In this document: one piece after another, positions 24,872 through 33,403 of the stretch | Numbering within the stretch: position 1 is the first letter of the stretch | Layout: every line of letters begins with the position of its first letter | The notes under the pieces: generated by a model | Databases searched by the model: none | Told to the model about the DNA's origin: nothing | What the model saw: only the letters and a program-made list of their open reading frames with translations | Source of the DNA: Flavobacterium luteum | Lineage (GTDB): Bacteria; Bacteroidota; Bacteroidia; Flavobacteriales; Flavobacteriaceae | Length of the DNA: 64,000 bases | Direction of reading: 5' to 3' | Assembly (NCBI RefSeq): GCF_008806775.1 | Contig: NZ_WAEM01000002.1 | Span: forward strand, 558,001 to 622,000 | Program-made: the position numbers and the translations under genes

Positions 24872-26329
24872 TCAATTATTTTTCTTCATCAACAACCAAT
24901 ACACCAAACCACTAATCCCAAACCCTACAAACCAAGCATAATGATACAATCCTGAAATCCATTCTGGAAACACAGTCGAATCTACTACTTTAATTGTTGT
25001 TAAAAATCCTGGAATGTTTGGCAAAATCCCTATCAATAAGGCATAAATAGCGTTTCTATTGAAACCGTTAGTAAAGTTATAGATTCCTTTCGTATCATAC
25101 AAGTCATTTAAAAGTAATGTTTGTTTTCTGATGAAATAGTAATCAACAATCATAATGCCTCCAACGGGCCCTAACAAACTCGAATATCCTACCAACCAGG
25201 TGAAAATATATCCTGTTGGGTCAGCTATCAATTTCCAAGGAAATATCAGAATACCTATTACACCCGTAATATACCCCCCTTTTCTAAAATCGATTTTAGA
25301 AGGAGCAAAATGAGCAAAATCATTGGCCGGACTTACAATATTAGCCGCAATATTGGTAGCCAATGTAGATATGGCAACAGCTATCATGGCCAAACTTACC
25401 AGCAATTTACTGTCAAACTTACCTGCGAGTATCACTGGATCCCAAATCGTGGTTCCAAAAACAATAGTAGTTGCCGAAGTCACTACAACTCCCACAAAAG
25501 CAAATAGAGTCATCGAAGTTGGCAATCCATAAATTTGCCCCCGTATTTGTGCTTTTTGAGACGTCGCATAGCGCGTAAAATCTGGAATGTTTAACGATAA
25601 GGTTGCCCAAAATCCTACCATTCCTGTTAATGCAGGAAAAAAGAAGTGAAAGAAATCAGTGGTATTTGTAAATTTTGATGGCGTTGCTAAAATGGGTCCC
25701 AAACCATGAGCCGCTACTAATGCCCAAGCTAAAAGTGCTAATGCCGCAATTGGCAGGAAAAAAGCTTTAAAAACCAATAACTTTCTAATGCTATCAACGC
25801 CTAAATACACCACATACATATTAAGCAACCAAAACAAGATAAAGCAAATGGCCGGTCCTGTTTGCAAGCCAAAAGAATCTGGGAAAATTTGAGGCAACGT
25901 TTCTAATGCCGGAATCCACAAACGCATCATTTGGTAAAGAGCAAATCCGCCTATCCAGGTTTGAATCCCAAACCAGCCGCAAGCCACAATAGCTCTAAGT
26001 AAAGCGGGTATATTTGCCCCTTTAGTCCCAAAACTCGCTCTGGCAAAAACCGGAAAAGGAATACCGTATTTCGCTCCGGCGTGACCGTTTAACAACATAG
26101 GAATTAATACAATGGTATTGCCTAAAAAAATGGTCAATATGGCTTGCCACCAATTCATGCCCCCTTCTATTAAAGAACTCGATAACATATAGGTAGGAAT
26201 GCAAAGACTCATACTAATCCACAAAGCGGCATAGTTCCAAGTATTCCACGTTCTGTTAGACTCCGCAATGGGAGCCAAGTCTTTACTATATAACGATGAA
26301 TCCGTTGTATTTAAATGTGTATCTGTCAA
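24872..26329 (-). CDS. NCS1-family nucleobase/hydantoin:cation symporter
   Basis: A 485-aa transporter of the nucleobase-cation-symport-1 family (Mhp1-like fold) with about 12 membrane segments. Family signs include the N-terminal NRTWNTWNYAALWISMS motif, GIPFPVFARASFG and the CGWFGIQTWIGG segment. It should import uracil, thymine or related hydantoins for the enzymes encoded downstream. The substrate is inferred from the operon; NCS1 members for uracil, allantoin and cytosine share these motifs. A 34-codon ORF lies 13 bp upstream. This is the first long gene of the operon. Confidence 0.9.
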   Translation of the reverse strand: MTDTHLNTTDSSLYSKDLAPIAESNRTWNTWNYAALWISMSLCIPTYMLSSSLIEGGMNWWQAILTIFLGNTIVLIPMLLNGHAGAKYGIPFPVFARASFGTKGANIPALLRAIVACGWFGIQTWIGGFALYQMMRLWIPALETLPQIFPDSFGLQTGPAICFILFWLLNMYVVYLGVDSIRKLLVFKAFFLPIAALALLAWALVAAHGLGPILATPSKFTNTTDFFHFFFPALTGMVGFWATLSLNIPDFTRYATSQKAQIRGQIYGLPTSMTLFAFVGVVVTSATTIVFGTTIWDPVILAGKFDSKLLVSLAMIAVAISTLATNIAANIVSPANDFAHFAPSKIDFRKGGYITGVIGILIFPWKLIADPTGYIFTWLVGYSSLLGPVGGIMIVDYYFIRKQTLLLNDLYDTKGIYNFTNGFNRNAIYALLIGILPNIPGFLTTIKVVDSTVFPEWISGLYHYAWFVGFGISGLVYWLLMKKNN

Positions 26330-26342
26330 AAGTTATAACAAT

Positions 26343-26447
26343 TTAATCCAAAAAAAGGCTCTTTTCTAGTACCAAAACCACAATTTGCAAGGCTTCTTCT
26401 TGGGTAAAATCAAGGGAATTGAAATCCTGAATTGGCATCATTTTCAT
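26343..26447 (-). CDS. 34-aa small ORF at the head of the pyrimidine operon
   Basis: The ATG at 26447 opens a 34-codon frame, MKMMPIQDFNSLDFTQEEAL then a hydrophobic QIVVLVLEKSLFLD tail. It ends 13 bp before the NCS1 start. A TATTTTTG -7 box (26474-26467) is 20 nt upstream, so the ORF is almost certainly inside the transcript. I do not recognise it. It could be a leader peptide, a small conserved partner, or the remnant of a longer protein. Confidence that it is translated is modest. Confidence 0.4.
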   Translation of the reverse strand: MKMMPIQDFNSLDFTQEEALQIVVLVLEKSLFLD

Positions 26448-26466
26448 TAATTATATAATTATTTTA

Positions 26467-26474
26467 CAAAAATA
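26467..26474 (-). promoter_or_regulatory. -7 promoter box of the pyrimidine operon
   Basis: The minus strand reads TATTTTTG, 20 nt before the small ORF start at 26447. No clear -33 element is seen. Confidence 0.5.
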
Positions 26475-26555
26475 TTTCATAAATGTAATAATAATTTCGA
26501 TATAAGCAAGTTTTATTGACAAATAGTTCATTAGCTTCGCCAAAAAAGAAAACTA

Positions 26556-26809
26556 TAAATAGGTGCTTTTAATTATAATTTTTCGTCAGTTCGAGTGATT
26601 TTCTTCAGAAAATCGTATCGAGAACAAGAAAAATTTAATTAAAAACGGTTCGCAATACAAGTCACTTCAAAAAATAGTGCTGTAAATAGGTGCTTTTAAT
26701 TATAATTTTTCGTCAGTTCGAGTGATTTTCTTCAGAAAATCGTATCGAGAACAAGAAAAATTTAATTAAAAACGGTTCGCAATACAAGTCACTTCAAAAA
26801 AGAGTGCTA
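26556..26809. repeat. Tandem duplication of a 127-bp intergenic unit (two copies)
   Basis: 26556-26682 and 26683-26809 are identical over essentially their full length; the one clear difference is T versus G near the end (AAAAAATAG versus AAAAAAGAG). Each unit contains a hairpin, GATTTTCT-TC-AGAAAATC, flanked by TCGAG and ATCGA. The duplication ends about 57 bp before the CotH promoter. Confidence 0.92.
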
Positions 26810-26865
26810 AAAATAGGCGATTTCAAATATACAAATCCTACTTTCTCTCTTAATCTTAAAAATTC

Positions 26866-26873
26866 TATCTTTG
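26866..26873 (+). promoter_or_regulatory. -7 promoter box of the CotH gene
   Basis: TATCTTTG matches TANNTTTG and lies 15 nt before the ATG at 26889. It overlaps a possible TTG start at 26871, which argues for the downstream ATG. Confidence 0.55.
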
Positions 26874-26888
26874 ATAAAAATACACCAT

Positions 26889-28283
26889 ATGAAAAAGCTA
26901 CTTCCGCTGTTTGTTATACTTTTCTTATCCAGCTGTGGAATCCTTGAAAACTATACCACGCCCGATAAAAAACCAGCGCTTTTCAATCTCAATGACATTC
27001 CTGAAATAACTTTAGAATTCAATACAAAAAATTGGAATAAACTCCTCACCAATTTTGATTTAAATCCTAATAATGAGAAAAAAGTAGTCTCTAAATTTAC
27101 TTTTGACGTAAACGGAACTACAATAGCCTTAGACAGTATCGGACTCCGATTGCGAGGCAACACGAGCCGACGCCGTCCAGAAGGGAATTTCGGAGAATTG
27201 CACAATCCAACCAATCCCGATTGGAACCATGCGCATTTTGCCCTCGACTTTTCTAAATACAAAGTAGACCAACGATTCAAAGGACTCAACAAAATGAACC
27301 TAAAATGGTTTAAGGACGATGCTACTTATTGCCGCGAAATATACAGCTATGACCTCTTTACCCGTTATGGTTGCTGGAATGCCCCAAGAGCTTCCTACGG
27401 TAGAGTAACCGTTGCCATAAAGGGCGATGCTAAACCTGCTTATTTCGGAGTGTATGCCATGGTAGAAAACGTAGACGAGGATTTTCTGGAGAAACGAAAA
27501 GACCAATGGGGTTCAGGAACTGGATTTTTATGGAAAGGCGGTTATAGCGGTGGCACAAATGCTTCCCTACAAACTTCCTCTACTCAAAGTATAGGCGTGG
27601 AAGATGTAAATATAGATCCCGCACTATCGGTCTATTATGCCTACGATTTAAAAACCCGAAAAGACGAACTTCCTGCTGCTCAAGCCGAACTCATTCAATT
27701 CATCACCGACCTCAACACCAAAACAGGTGCTGCTTTTCAAACTTGGATTGCCCAAAAAATGGATGTCCCGCTCTTTCTAAAAACCTATGCTACTAATGTT
27801 ATGCTGGGCATGTGGGACGACTATTGGATCAACGGCAACAACTTTTATTTGTATTTTGCACCCAATGGCAAAGTGTACTTCATTCCTATAGATTATGACA
27901 ATTCCTTAGGCACGTCTCAAATCATAGAAAACGCAGGTACTCAAGACCCGCTGAAATGGGGAAGCTCTAGTAAACGCCCCCTAATAAATAAAATCCTTGC
28001 CATTACGCAATACCAAAACTTGTATAAAAGCTACATAAAAGAACTGGCAAACCCCAAAAACGACCTTTTTACTGCCGAAAAAAGCATGAAGCGCATACAG
28101 GTTTGGCAAAACAAAATGGCACCTTATGTCCCTAACGACACCGGCGAAGACATGAGCATTGAGGACAAACCCGCTTCTTGGGGCAACCAACCCAATTACC
28201 GCCTTACCACAGGCAACAACCAAGGCGGAAGCAACGGCCCTGCCAATTATTTCTTGAGCCGAGTGGCAAGTATTGCTTGGTAA
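26889..28283 (+). CDS. CotH-kinase family lipoprotein
   Basis: A 464-aa protein with a lipobox ending in SSCG (Cys16 from this start). CotH signatures are present: LRLRGNTSR around 95, KMNLKWFKDDATYCREI around 140, FGVYAMVENVDEDFL around 185 and PIDYDNSLG around 335. CotH of Bacillus is a spore-coat protein kinase. Bacteroidota homologues are lipoproteins or secreted proteins of unknown role, perhaps binding surface polymers. The ATG at 26889 is chosen over a TTG at 26871 because it starts the signal peptide and follows a -7 box. It stands alone between a duplicated repeat and a terminator. Confidence 0.88.
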   Translation: MKKLLPLFVILFLSSCGILENYTTPDKKPALFNLNDIPEITLEFNTKNWNKLLTNFDLNPNNEKKVVSKFTFDVNGTTIALDSIGLRLRGNTSRRRPEGNFGELHNPTNPDWNHAHFALDFSKYKVDQRFKGLNKMNLKWFKDDATYCREIYSYDLFTRYGCWNAPRASYGRVTVAIKGDAKPAYFGVYAMVENVDEDFLEKRKDQWGSGTGFLWKGGYSGGTNASLQTSSTQSIGVEDVNIDPALSVYYAYDLKTRKDELPAAQAELIQFITDLNTKTGAAFQTWIAQKMDVPLFLKTYATNVMLGMWDDYWINGNNFYLYFAPNGKVYFIPIDYDNSLGTSQIIENAGTQDPLKWGSSSKRPLINKILAITQYQNLYKSYIKELANPKNDLFTAEKSMKRIQVWQNKMAPYVPNDTGEDMSIEDKPASWGNQPNYRLTTGNNQGGSNGPANYFLSRVASIAW

Positions 28284-28308
28284 AACAAAGGGTTTTCAAC
28301 TATAAATG

Positions 28309-28340
28309 AACCTCTGACCGTTTGTGTTGGAGGTTTTTTT
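28309..28340 (+). terminator. Intrinsic terminator after the CotH gene
   Basis: AACCTC pairs with GAGGTT across a 15-nt loop, followed by a run of seven T. The opposing helicase gene ends 3 bp beyond. Confidence 0.7.
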
Positions 28341-28342
28341 AA

Positions 28343-31300
28343 TTACCCAACAGACATTTTAGCAGATGCTACCCAAAGATAATTAGGTATTGGCTCGTTT
28401 AATTCCCATTTAATATTCATTGGTTTTTCACCTTCATTTTCTTTGAAGTTTCCCTCCCCAATAAAAACATAACCCATTGTATTACCCTTTTCATCATTTG
28501 CTTTTTCTCTAACAAAGAGCAAAATCTTTTTTTTATTTTCTTGATGTTGGATATATGACAGTCCTTTTCCAATATCTGGTCTTGACGAATTTTGACTTTG
28601 CCAATGAAATAACGTTTCACTAATAGCATAATCATCATACATTGTGGTTGGAGAGAAGTTTTCTTCTGATTTAATTAGATTGATAAAAAGCAATTCTGTA
28701 TTTGTATTTGTGTTCTCTGCCACACCTTCCCTACTCGGTGATTTTCTCTCAAAAGTACTTAATCCAAAAGCTGCTAAAATTTGATCTCGTGTATATCTTG
28801 CATGAACTTTTAACGGTTGGTTGTAAGGCAATTGAATTTCAATTTCTTTAAAATCAACTCTGTCTATTAGTATTTCTAAAACTTCAATAATTTCATTAAC
28901 TAATATTTTATTCTTACCAATTGTTTTAATGCTTTCTTCTAATGATTGAAACAAACCATGATTTTGCCAAACATCATAATGCAACATCAACAACATGGTT
29001 TTCTCGTTTTCATCAAATTTATTTAGATTGAAATTGAAACCTTGTTTCGCGATTTTAAGAATAAAGTTAAAATAACTTGATGAATTTGTTGACAACCACT
29101 TTTTACTTATTGTAGAGAAAATTTGTTTTTCATTGGTAATTTCAAAATCATCAATAACACCAGCTAATTGACAAAGTCTTGACCATGTCCCTTTTTTATA
29201 AATCGTTTCAATTGAAATATGATTCAATTCCATAAAATTATTTAGCGTTAATGGTAAAGTCGTTTGATGTTGAAAATTTCTGATTTTAGTAATCAGTTGA
29301 TTAATGTTTAGGGATGTCGCTTTTTTAATATTTTCAAGGATTGTTTCTTTTGTTTTCTTCTCTAAAACAATGGAACAACCTAATGGCAAATGAGGAAAAT
29401 CATCTTCTATCTCTTTTTGAACCGATGTTGTTGTTTTTCCAATTAATGCTCGAAACTTACTTTCAAAATCATATTCAGGTCTTGAATTCCCAACAAAATC
29501 GAGCACTGTTAAACAATCTTTTCCATCAGCCAGACGTAATCCACGTCCTAATTGTTGAAGAAAAACAGTTAAACTTTCTGTAGGTCTTAAAAACAAAACA
29601 GTATCAATTTCAGGAATATCAACACCTTCATTAAAAATATCGACAACGAATAAATAATTGAATTCTTTTCTCTTAAATTGTTCTCTAATTCTATCTCGTT
29701 CGTTTGAATTATTAGCAGTTAAAAATTGTGCTTTTAAACCCGCTAAGTTAAATTTTTCAGCCATGAAAGTGGCATGCTCAATGGTAACACAAAAACCAAT
29801 AGCTCGAACATCATTTAAGTCATTCGTATATTTATCTAGATTGGTAATTATTTCACCAACACGAACATCGTTTTTAGTATATAAACTTGTCAATTCACTA
29901 GCAACATACTTTCCTTTATCCCATTTTACATTGGTTAAATCGATACTATCGGTAATTCCAAAATATTGAAATGGACTTAATAATTTTTTATTCAAGGCTT
30001 CAGGCAATCTAATTTCGGCAGCTATACGATTACAAAAATCCGCCAAAATATCTTCTCCATCCATTCGCTCTGGAGTAGCAGTTAAACCTAAAAGAACTTT
30101 TGGTTTAAAATAATTTAAAATCGGTCTATAGGTTGATGCAGAAATATGATGTACTTCATCAATAATAATAAAATCGTAATATTCAGGAGAAAGTTTAATC
30201 TCTTTAAGCCTATTATTTAGGGTTTGCACGGAAGCAAAAACATATTCATTAGAATTTGGTTCTAAACCATCAACCCATAAATCGCCAAAATTATTATCTT
30301 TTAAAACTCCTTGAAAAGTTGCTTTTGCTTGTTGCAAAATTTCTTTTCTATGAGCAACAAAAAGTAGTTTTGATGACTTACTGTTACTTCTGAAATTCTT
30401 ATAATCAAATGCAGAAATAACTGTTTTCCCAGTTCCTGTTGCAGCAACTAAAAGATTTCGATATCTATTATGAACTATTCTTTCAACTTCTAATTTTTCA
30501 ATTATTTCATTTTGATAATGAAAAGGTTTAATATCAAAATACGATGTGGTAAACGTATATTCCTTTGAAAATTTTCCTTGTTTGAGAGCTTCTATTAATT
30601 TTACGGAATGAATATTTTGATTATATAATTCAAACTCTGGATTTTGCCAATATGCTTCAAATGTTTTCTTAAATTTATCAATAATATGACCAACTTCTTT
30701 AGTAGTTATTTTCAAATTCCATTCTAAACCATCGGTTAAAGCTGAACGAGAAAAATTAGAAGAACCAATATATCCTGTATGAAATCCAGTATTTCTTTGA
30801 AACAAATAGGCTTTTGCGTGTAATCTTTCATTACCTGTATTATAGGAAACTTTGACTTCTGTGTTTTCTAAAGAAGCTAAAAATTCAACTGCTTTTGCAT
30901 CGGTCGCTCCAATATAAGTAGTTGTAATTACTCTTAATTTTCCACCTCTTTCAGTAAATTCTCTTAATTCACGTTCCAGAATTCGAATTCCTTTCCATTT
31001 GATAAAAGAAACTAATAAATCAATTTTATCTGAAGATAAAATCTCTTTTCTCAATTCACTTTCGAGTGTTGTACCTGAGTTTCCACCTGTAAAAAGTTCG
31101 CTATGAATTAATCTTGTGTAAGGAGTAATTTCTTTTAAACGCAAATCCAAATCGGTAAAGTGAGCATCAATTTTGGTGAAAACGGCTTTTAATATTTTGC
31201 CTTCCGTTTCAATTAAATCATCTTCAAACTCTTCTTTTTTTAATTCTTCTTTTAAAAATAAAATGATTTTATTAGCTATTTCAATTTGTGTTTCTAAAAC

Positions 31301-31483
31301 ATCTTCTCCTTTAATCAAGGTGAATGCATGTCGTATTGTTTTTCCAATATGTTGAGATAATATCTGGGCCGCCTCAGCTTTGTCTATTGGCGTTTTCTTT
31401 ACTTGAAAAGTATCTTTATTTAATTCGTTTAATTTATAGTTGATTACTTTTGTAACTAATTCCTCATATATTCCTTGGTTCAT
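28343..31483 (-). CDS. PLD-nuclease/SF2 helicase with DUF3427-type C-terminus
   Basis: A 1046-aa multidomain protein. An N-terminal helical region (1-115) is followed by a phospholipase-D-like nuclease domain with one HxK motif (LHAKAYLF, His222/Lys224, then GSSNFSRSAL). An SF2 helicase core follows, with ATGTGKT at 348-354, DEVH at 442-445, LGLTATPERM and QQLGRGLR. The C-terminal part (about 690-1040) resembles DUF3427. Such proteins are usually annotated as helicases of unknown role, and some occur in defence neighbourhoods. It overlaps the NUDIX gene by 4 bp, so the two are coupled. The domain set suggests recognition and nicking or translocation on nucleic acid. Confidence 0.88.
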   Translation of the reverse strand: MNQGIYEELVTKVINYKLNELNKDTFQVKKTPIDKAEAAQILSQHIGKTIRHAFTLIKGEDVLETQIEIANKIILFLKEELKKEEFEDDLIETEGKILKAVFTKIDAHFTDLDLRLKEITPYTRLIHSELFTGGNSGTTLESELRKEILSSDKIDLLVSFIKWKGIRILERELREFTERGGKLRVITTTYIGATDAKAVEFLASLENTEVKVSYNTGNERLHAKAYLFQRNTGFHTGYIGSSNFSRSALTDGLEWNLKITTKEVGHIIDKFKKTFEAYWQNPEFELYNQNIHSVKLIEALKQGKFSKEYTFTTSYFDIKPFHYQNEIIEKLEVERIVHNRYRNLLVAATGTGKTVISAFDYKNFRSNSKSSKLLFVAHRKEILQQAKATFQGVLKDNNFGDLWVDGLEPNSNEYVFASVQTLNNRLKEIKLSPEYYDFIIIDEVHHISASTYRPILNYFKPKVLLGLTATPERMDGEDILADFCNRIAAEIRLPEALNKKLLSPFQYFGITDSIDLTNVKWDKGKYVASELTSLYTKNDVRVGEIITNLDKYTNDLNDVRAIGFCVTIEHATFMAEKFNLAGLKAQFLTANNSNERDRIREQFKRKEFNYLFVVDIFNEGVDIPEIDTVLFLRPTESLTVFLQQLGRGLRLADGKDCLTVLDFVGNSRPEYDFESKFRALIGKTTTSVQKEIEDDFPHLPLGCSIVLEKKTKETILENIKKATSLNINQLITKIRNFQHQTTLPLTLNNFMELNHISIETIYKKGTWSRLCQLAGVIDDFEITNEKQIFSTISKKWLSTNSSSYFNFILKIAKQGFNFNLNKFDENEKTMLLMLHYDVWQNHGLFQSLEESIKTIGKNKILVNEIIEVLEILIDRVDFKEIEIQLPYNQPLKVHARYTRDQILAAFGLSTFERKSPSREGVAENTNTNTELLFINLIKSEENFSPTTMYDDYAISETLFHWQSQNSSRPDIGKGLSYIQHQENKKKILLFVREKANDEKGNTMGYVFIGEGNFKENEGEKPMNIKWELNEPIPNYLWVASAKMSVG

Positions 31484-31866
31484 AATTCAAGTTTTAAAAA
31501 TTCTTCTACAATTGGAATATCTGCCGCCGCCCAATCTAAATGTAATAATTCTGATTTATCTAATAATTTATATGCTTTATGTTCAGCCAAAACAATTTCA
31601 CCCGACACATAATTTGCTACAAAAGGAATTAAATTAATTTTAAAAGTTCCATAATCAAAAATGCTGTTTGAAAGTTTATACAAAACTTCAATCTCTATCT
31701 TTAATTCTTCTCTAATTTCTCTTTTGATACAATCTATTTCACTTTCATTTTCCTCTAATTTCCCACCGGGAAACTCCCATTTTAATGGCAATTTCATCTT
31801 CTCACTTCGTTGAGTGACTAAAATTTTACTATCAAAAAAAACTAAAGCACAAGTAACGTTAACCAT
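31480..31866 (-). CDS. NUDIX hydrolase (MutT-like)
   Basis: A 128-aa NUDIX protein with a complete box from Gly35 to Leu55 (GKLEENE, then REIREEL), preceded by KWEFPGG. This resembles 8-oxo-dGTP/CTP pyrophosphohydrolases that clean the nucleotide pool. Its last codons overlap the helicase start by 4 bp, so it is translationally coupled to a nuclease-helicase. The same NUDIX-plus-helicase partnership might form a repair or phage-defence module. The substrate cannot be told from sequence. Confidence 0.9.
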   Translation of the reverse strand: MVNVTCALVFFDSKILVTQRSEKMKLPLKWEFPGGKLEENESEIDCIKREIREELKIEIEVLYKLSNSIFDYGTFKINLIPFVANYVSGEIVLAEHKAYKLLDKSELLHLDWAAADIPIVEEFLKLEL

Positions 31867-31937
31867 GTTTTGATTTTTTATAAACTTAATTATAATTTTT
31901 TGATTGATTAAAATTTTTTTTACTTTTAAAAAAACTC

Positions 31938-31966
31938 AACAAAGGGTCACATGAATAGCTACCCCG
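31938..31966 (+). repeat. Left copy of a diverged direct repeat flanking the 249-aa/67-aa module
   Basis: Shares the pattern CAACAA..G.GTCA.CAT.AATAGCTAC.CC with 33533-33563 (about 25 of 30 positions). The two copies lie about 1.6 kb apart in the same orientation. Confidence 0.55.
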
Positions 31967-32048
31967 CTCCACGAAGTCTCCTGACTTCGAAAACATTTTC
32001 TTGAAGAAACACTTTTACACCTCAATCACCGCCATTTCTAATGCTTTT

Positions 32049-32083
32049 AAAAAAAAACTCCCCGTTGCACGAACAACGAGGAG
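32049..32083 (-). terminator. Intrinsic terminator of the 249-aa gene
   Basis: On the minus strand CTCCTCGTTG pairs with CAACGGGGAG (one wobble) around a 6-nt loop, followed by nine T. It lies 59 bp after the stop at 32142. Confidence 0.85.
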
Positions 32084-32141
32084 AATTTCCAGCTACCATA
32101 ATCGGTAATAGATAACATTGTCGATAACAGCTTAAGTAATG

Positions 32142-32891
32142 TTACACCACATCCAAAATGTTTAGCACATTATAAGCACCGTCTTTCAGCGAATACTGCG
32201 CCCCATTTACTTCCTGAAAAAATTCAATCAAAAGAAAATGAATTTGAGTACCACTCCCCTGAGGAATCCCGCTAGGGGTTAAGGTCACAGTAGCGGTAGC
32301 CATAGTTAGAGGCAAATTAACAGGAGTACTGTAGGTAACATCCCGAACCCCACTGGCAAAATCTAAAACGACAAAACTGCTACGCATGCTAAAATGGGTC
32401 GCTCCCGCCGGATAGTTCAATTGCTCCTTTGGGGTAAAATCAGCAATCTCCAAGGCTCCCGTACTGTTGTCTACACTAAAAGGGGCATACAAAACACTCA
32501 GCAAAGGAGCGCGGTTATTAAAATCAAACCCTCGCAACACCTGTTGCCCCTCAGCAGTCAACAAACCTTCAGCTACATTGCGTTCGCCACGAACCGAAAC
32601 CGTGTCTAAGTTTTTGATCTTAGACATAACCTGTACAAGCCTACTCGACAACTTAGCGTCTTTCGCTTTAAAAACCATAGTCCCCGATGCCATCCGCAGC
32701 ATCTTCCCTGCGCCGGCACTCCGACCAAATTCTGCCCCATTTTCTCGCGTTCTTACAAACGCGGGGTCATTTAAAATACGGGATTTAGAAACCCCTCCTT
32801 TAGTTCTAACAAAGTGTCCATCGGCACTTTTGTAAAAAGTAACATTATCTAATGTTCCTTCTACTTTAAATAGGCTCATGTTTTTTGCCAT
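32142..32891 (-). CDS. Conserved-looking 249-aa protein of unknown function
   Basis: I do not recognise a named family. The N-terminus, MAKNMSLFKVEGTLDNVTFY, is followed by a basic stretch (GGVSKSRILN, FVRTRENGAEFGR) and a helical region to about residue 130. The C-terminal part is beta-rich (FSMRSSFVVLDF, then ATATVTLTPSG). No signal peptide or membrane helix is present. Higher apparent G+C and regular codon use than the neighbourhood suggest a real, possibly acquired gene. It has its own strong terminator and diverges from a 67-aa gene, and both lie between diverged direct repeats. ATG 32879 is an alternative start. Confidence 0.65.
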   Translation of the reverse strand: MAKNMSLFKVEGTLDNVTFYKSADGHFVRTKGGVSKSRILNDPAFVRTRENGAEFGRSAGAGKMLRMASGTMVFKAKDAKLSSRLVQVMSKIKNLDTVSVRGERNVAEGLLTAEGQQVLRGFDFNNRAPLLSVLYAPFSVDNSTGALEIADFTPKEQLNYPAGATHFSMRSSFVVLDFASGVRDVTYSTPVNLPLTMATATVTLTPSGIPQGSGTQIHFLLIEFFQEVNGAQYSLKDGAYNVLNILDVV

Positions 32892-33199
32892 TATTTAAAA
32901 TATTAAATTAACAGAAGCAACTATTGCTTCATACTACTATAACGGGGAGCATTACTTCTGTTTTATTTTTATTTTCCTAAATAGGACAGAAAGGAGTCAA
33001 AGTTTCCTAAAATGGTATAAAGTTTCCTGCATACAATAATAGAACAGCCATATAAAAACGGGCTACAATCAAAAAACAAGACAAAATATAGTTTTTACGT
33101 TACTATAGTAACTGGGAAGATGCTCCGTAGATACCCCGTAGATAAAGCGCACATAGTGCGTATATGTTAAAATAGAAAAGAACCTTAAAAAAGTAAAAA
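32892..33199. other. Divergent intergenic region with repeats and a palindrome
   Basis: It holds three TTTCCT motifs (near 32974, 33003 and 33022), a perfect 14-bp palindrome GTTACTATAGTAAC (33099-33112) and repeat A (33121-33166). Together these look like an operator region for the divergent 249-aa and 67-aa genes. No promoter box was clear. Confidence 0.45.
33121..33166 (+). repeat. Repeat A, upstream of the 67-aa gene
   Basis: Core TAGATAAAGC then ACATAGTG then TATATG. A diverged copy (B) lies at 33556-33600, so the two bracket the 67-aa gene. The centre CGCAC-ATA-GTGCG is a small palindrome. Confidence 0.6.
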
Positions 33200-33403
33200 A
33201 TGGAAGAACAACAAACTAGAAGAAAATTAATCATCAGAAACGGTGATATTCAAAGAATTTTAGAAGTCACAGAAAGACAAGCCCGAAATAAAATGCTTAA
33301 AATCCGCGAGTTCTTTAAAAAAGAAAAACACCAAGTAATAACGGTTAATGAATTCTGTGACTATATCGGTTTAAAATATGAGGATGTAATTTCGAGGATA
33401 TAA
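33200..33403 (+). CDS. Small 67-aa putative DNA-binding protein
   Basis: A basic 67-aa protein, RRKLIIRNGDIQRILEVTER then QARNKMLKIREFF, ending in VITVNEFCDYIGLKYEDVI. The two short helical parts each resemble helix-turn-helix or excisionase-like segments: one after IRNGDIQRIL, the other in the EFCDYIGL part. Similar tiny proteins are common in Flavobacteriia, but I know of no assigned role. It diverges from the 249-aa gene across a region with a palindrome and is framed by repeats A and B, so it may be the regulator of this small module. Confidence 0.6.
   Translation: MEEQQTRRKLIIRNGDIQRILEVTERQARNKMLKIREFFKKEKHQVITVNEFCDYIGLKYEDVISRI

Noticed and set aside
26556..26809. Possible start of a CRISPR array (repeated units)
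   Set aside because: Only two long (127-bp) adjacent copies with no spacers and no cas genes; it is a tandem duplication.
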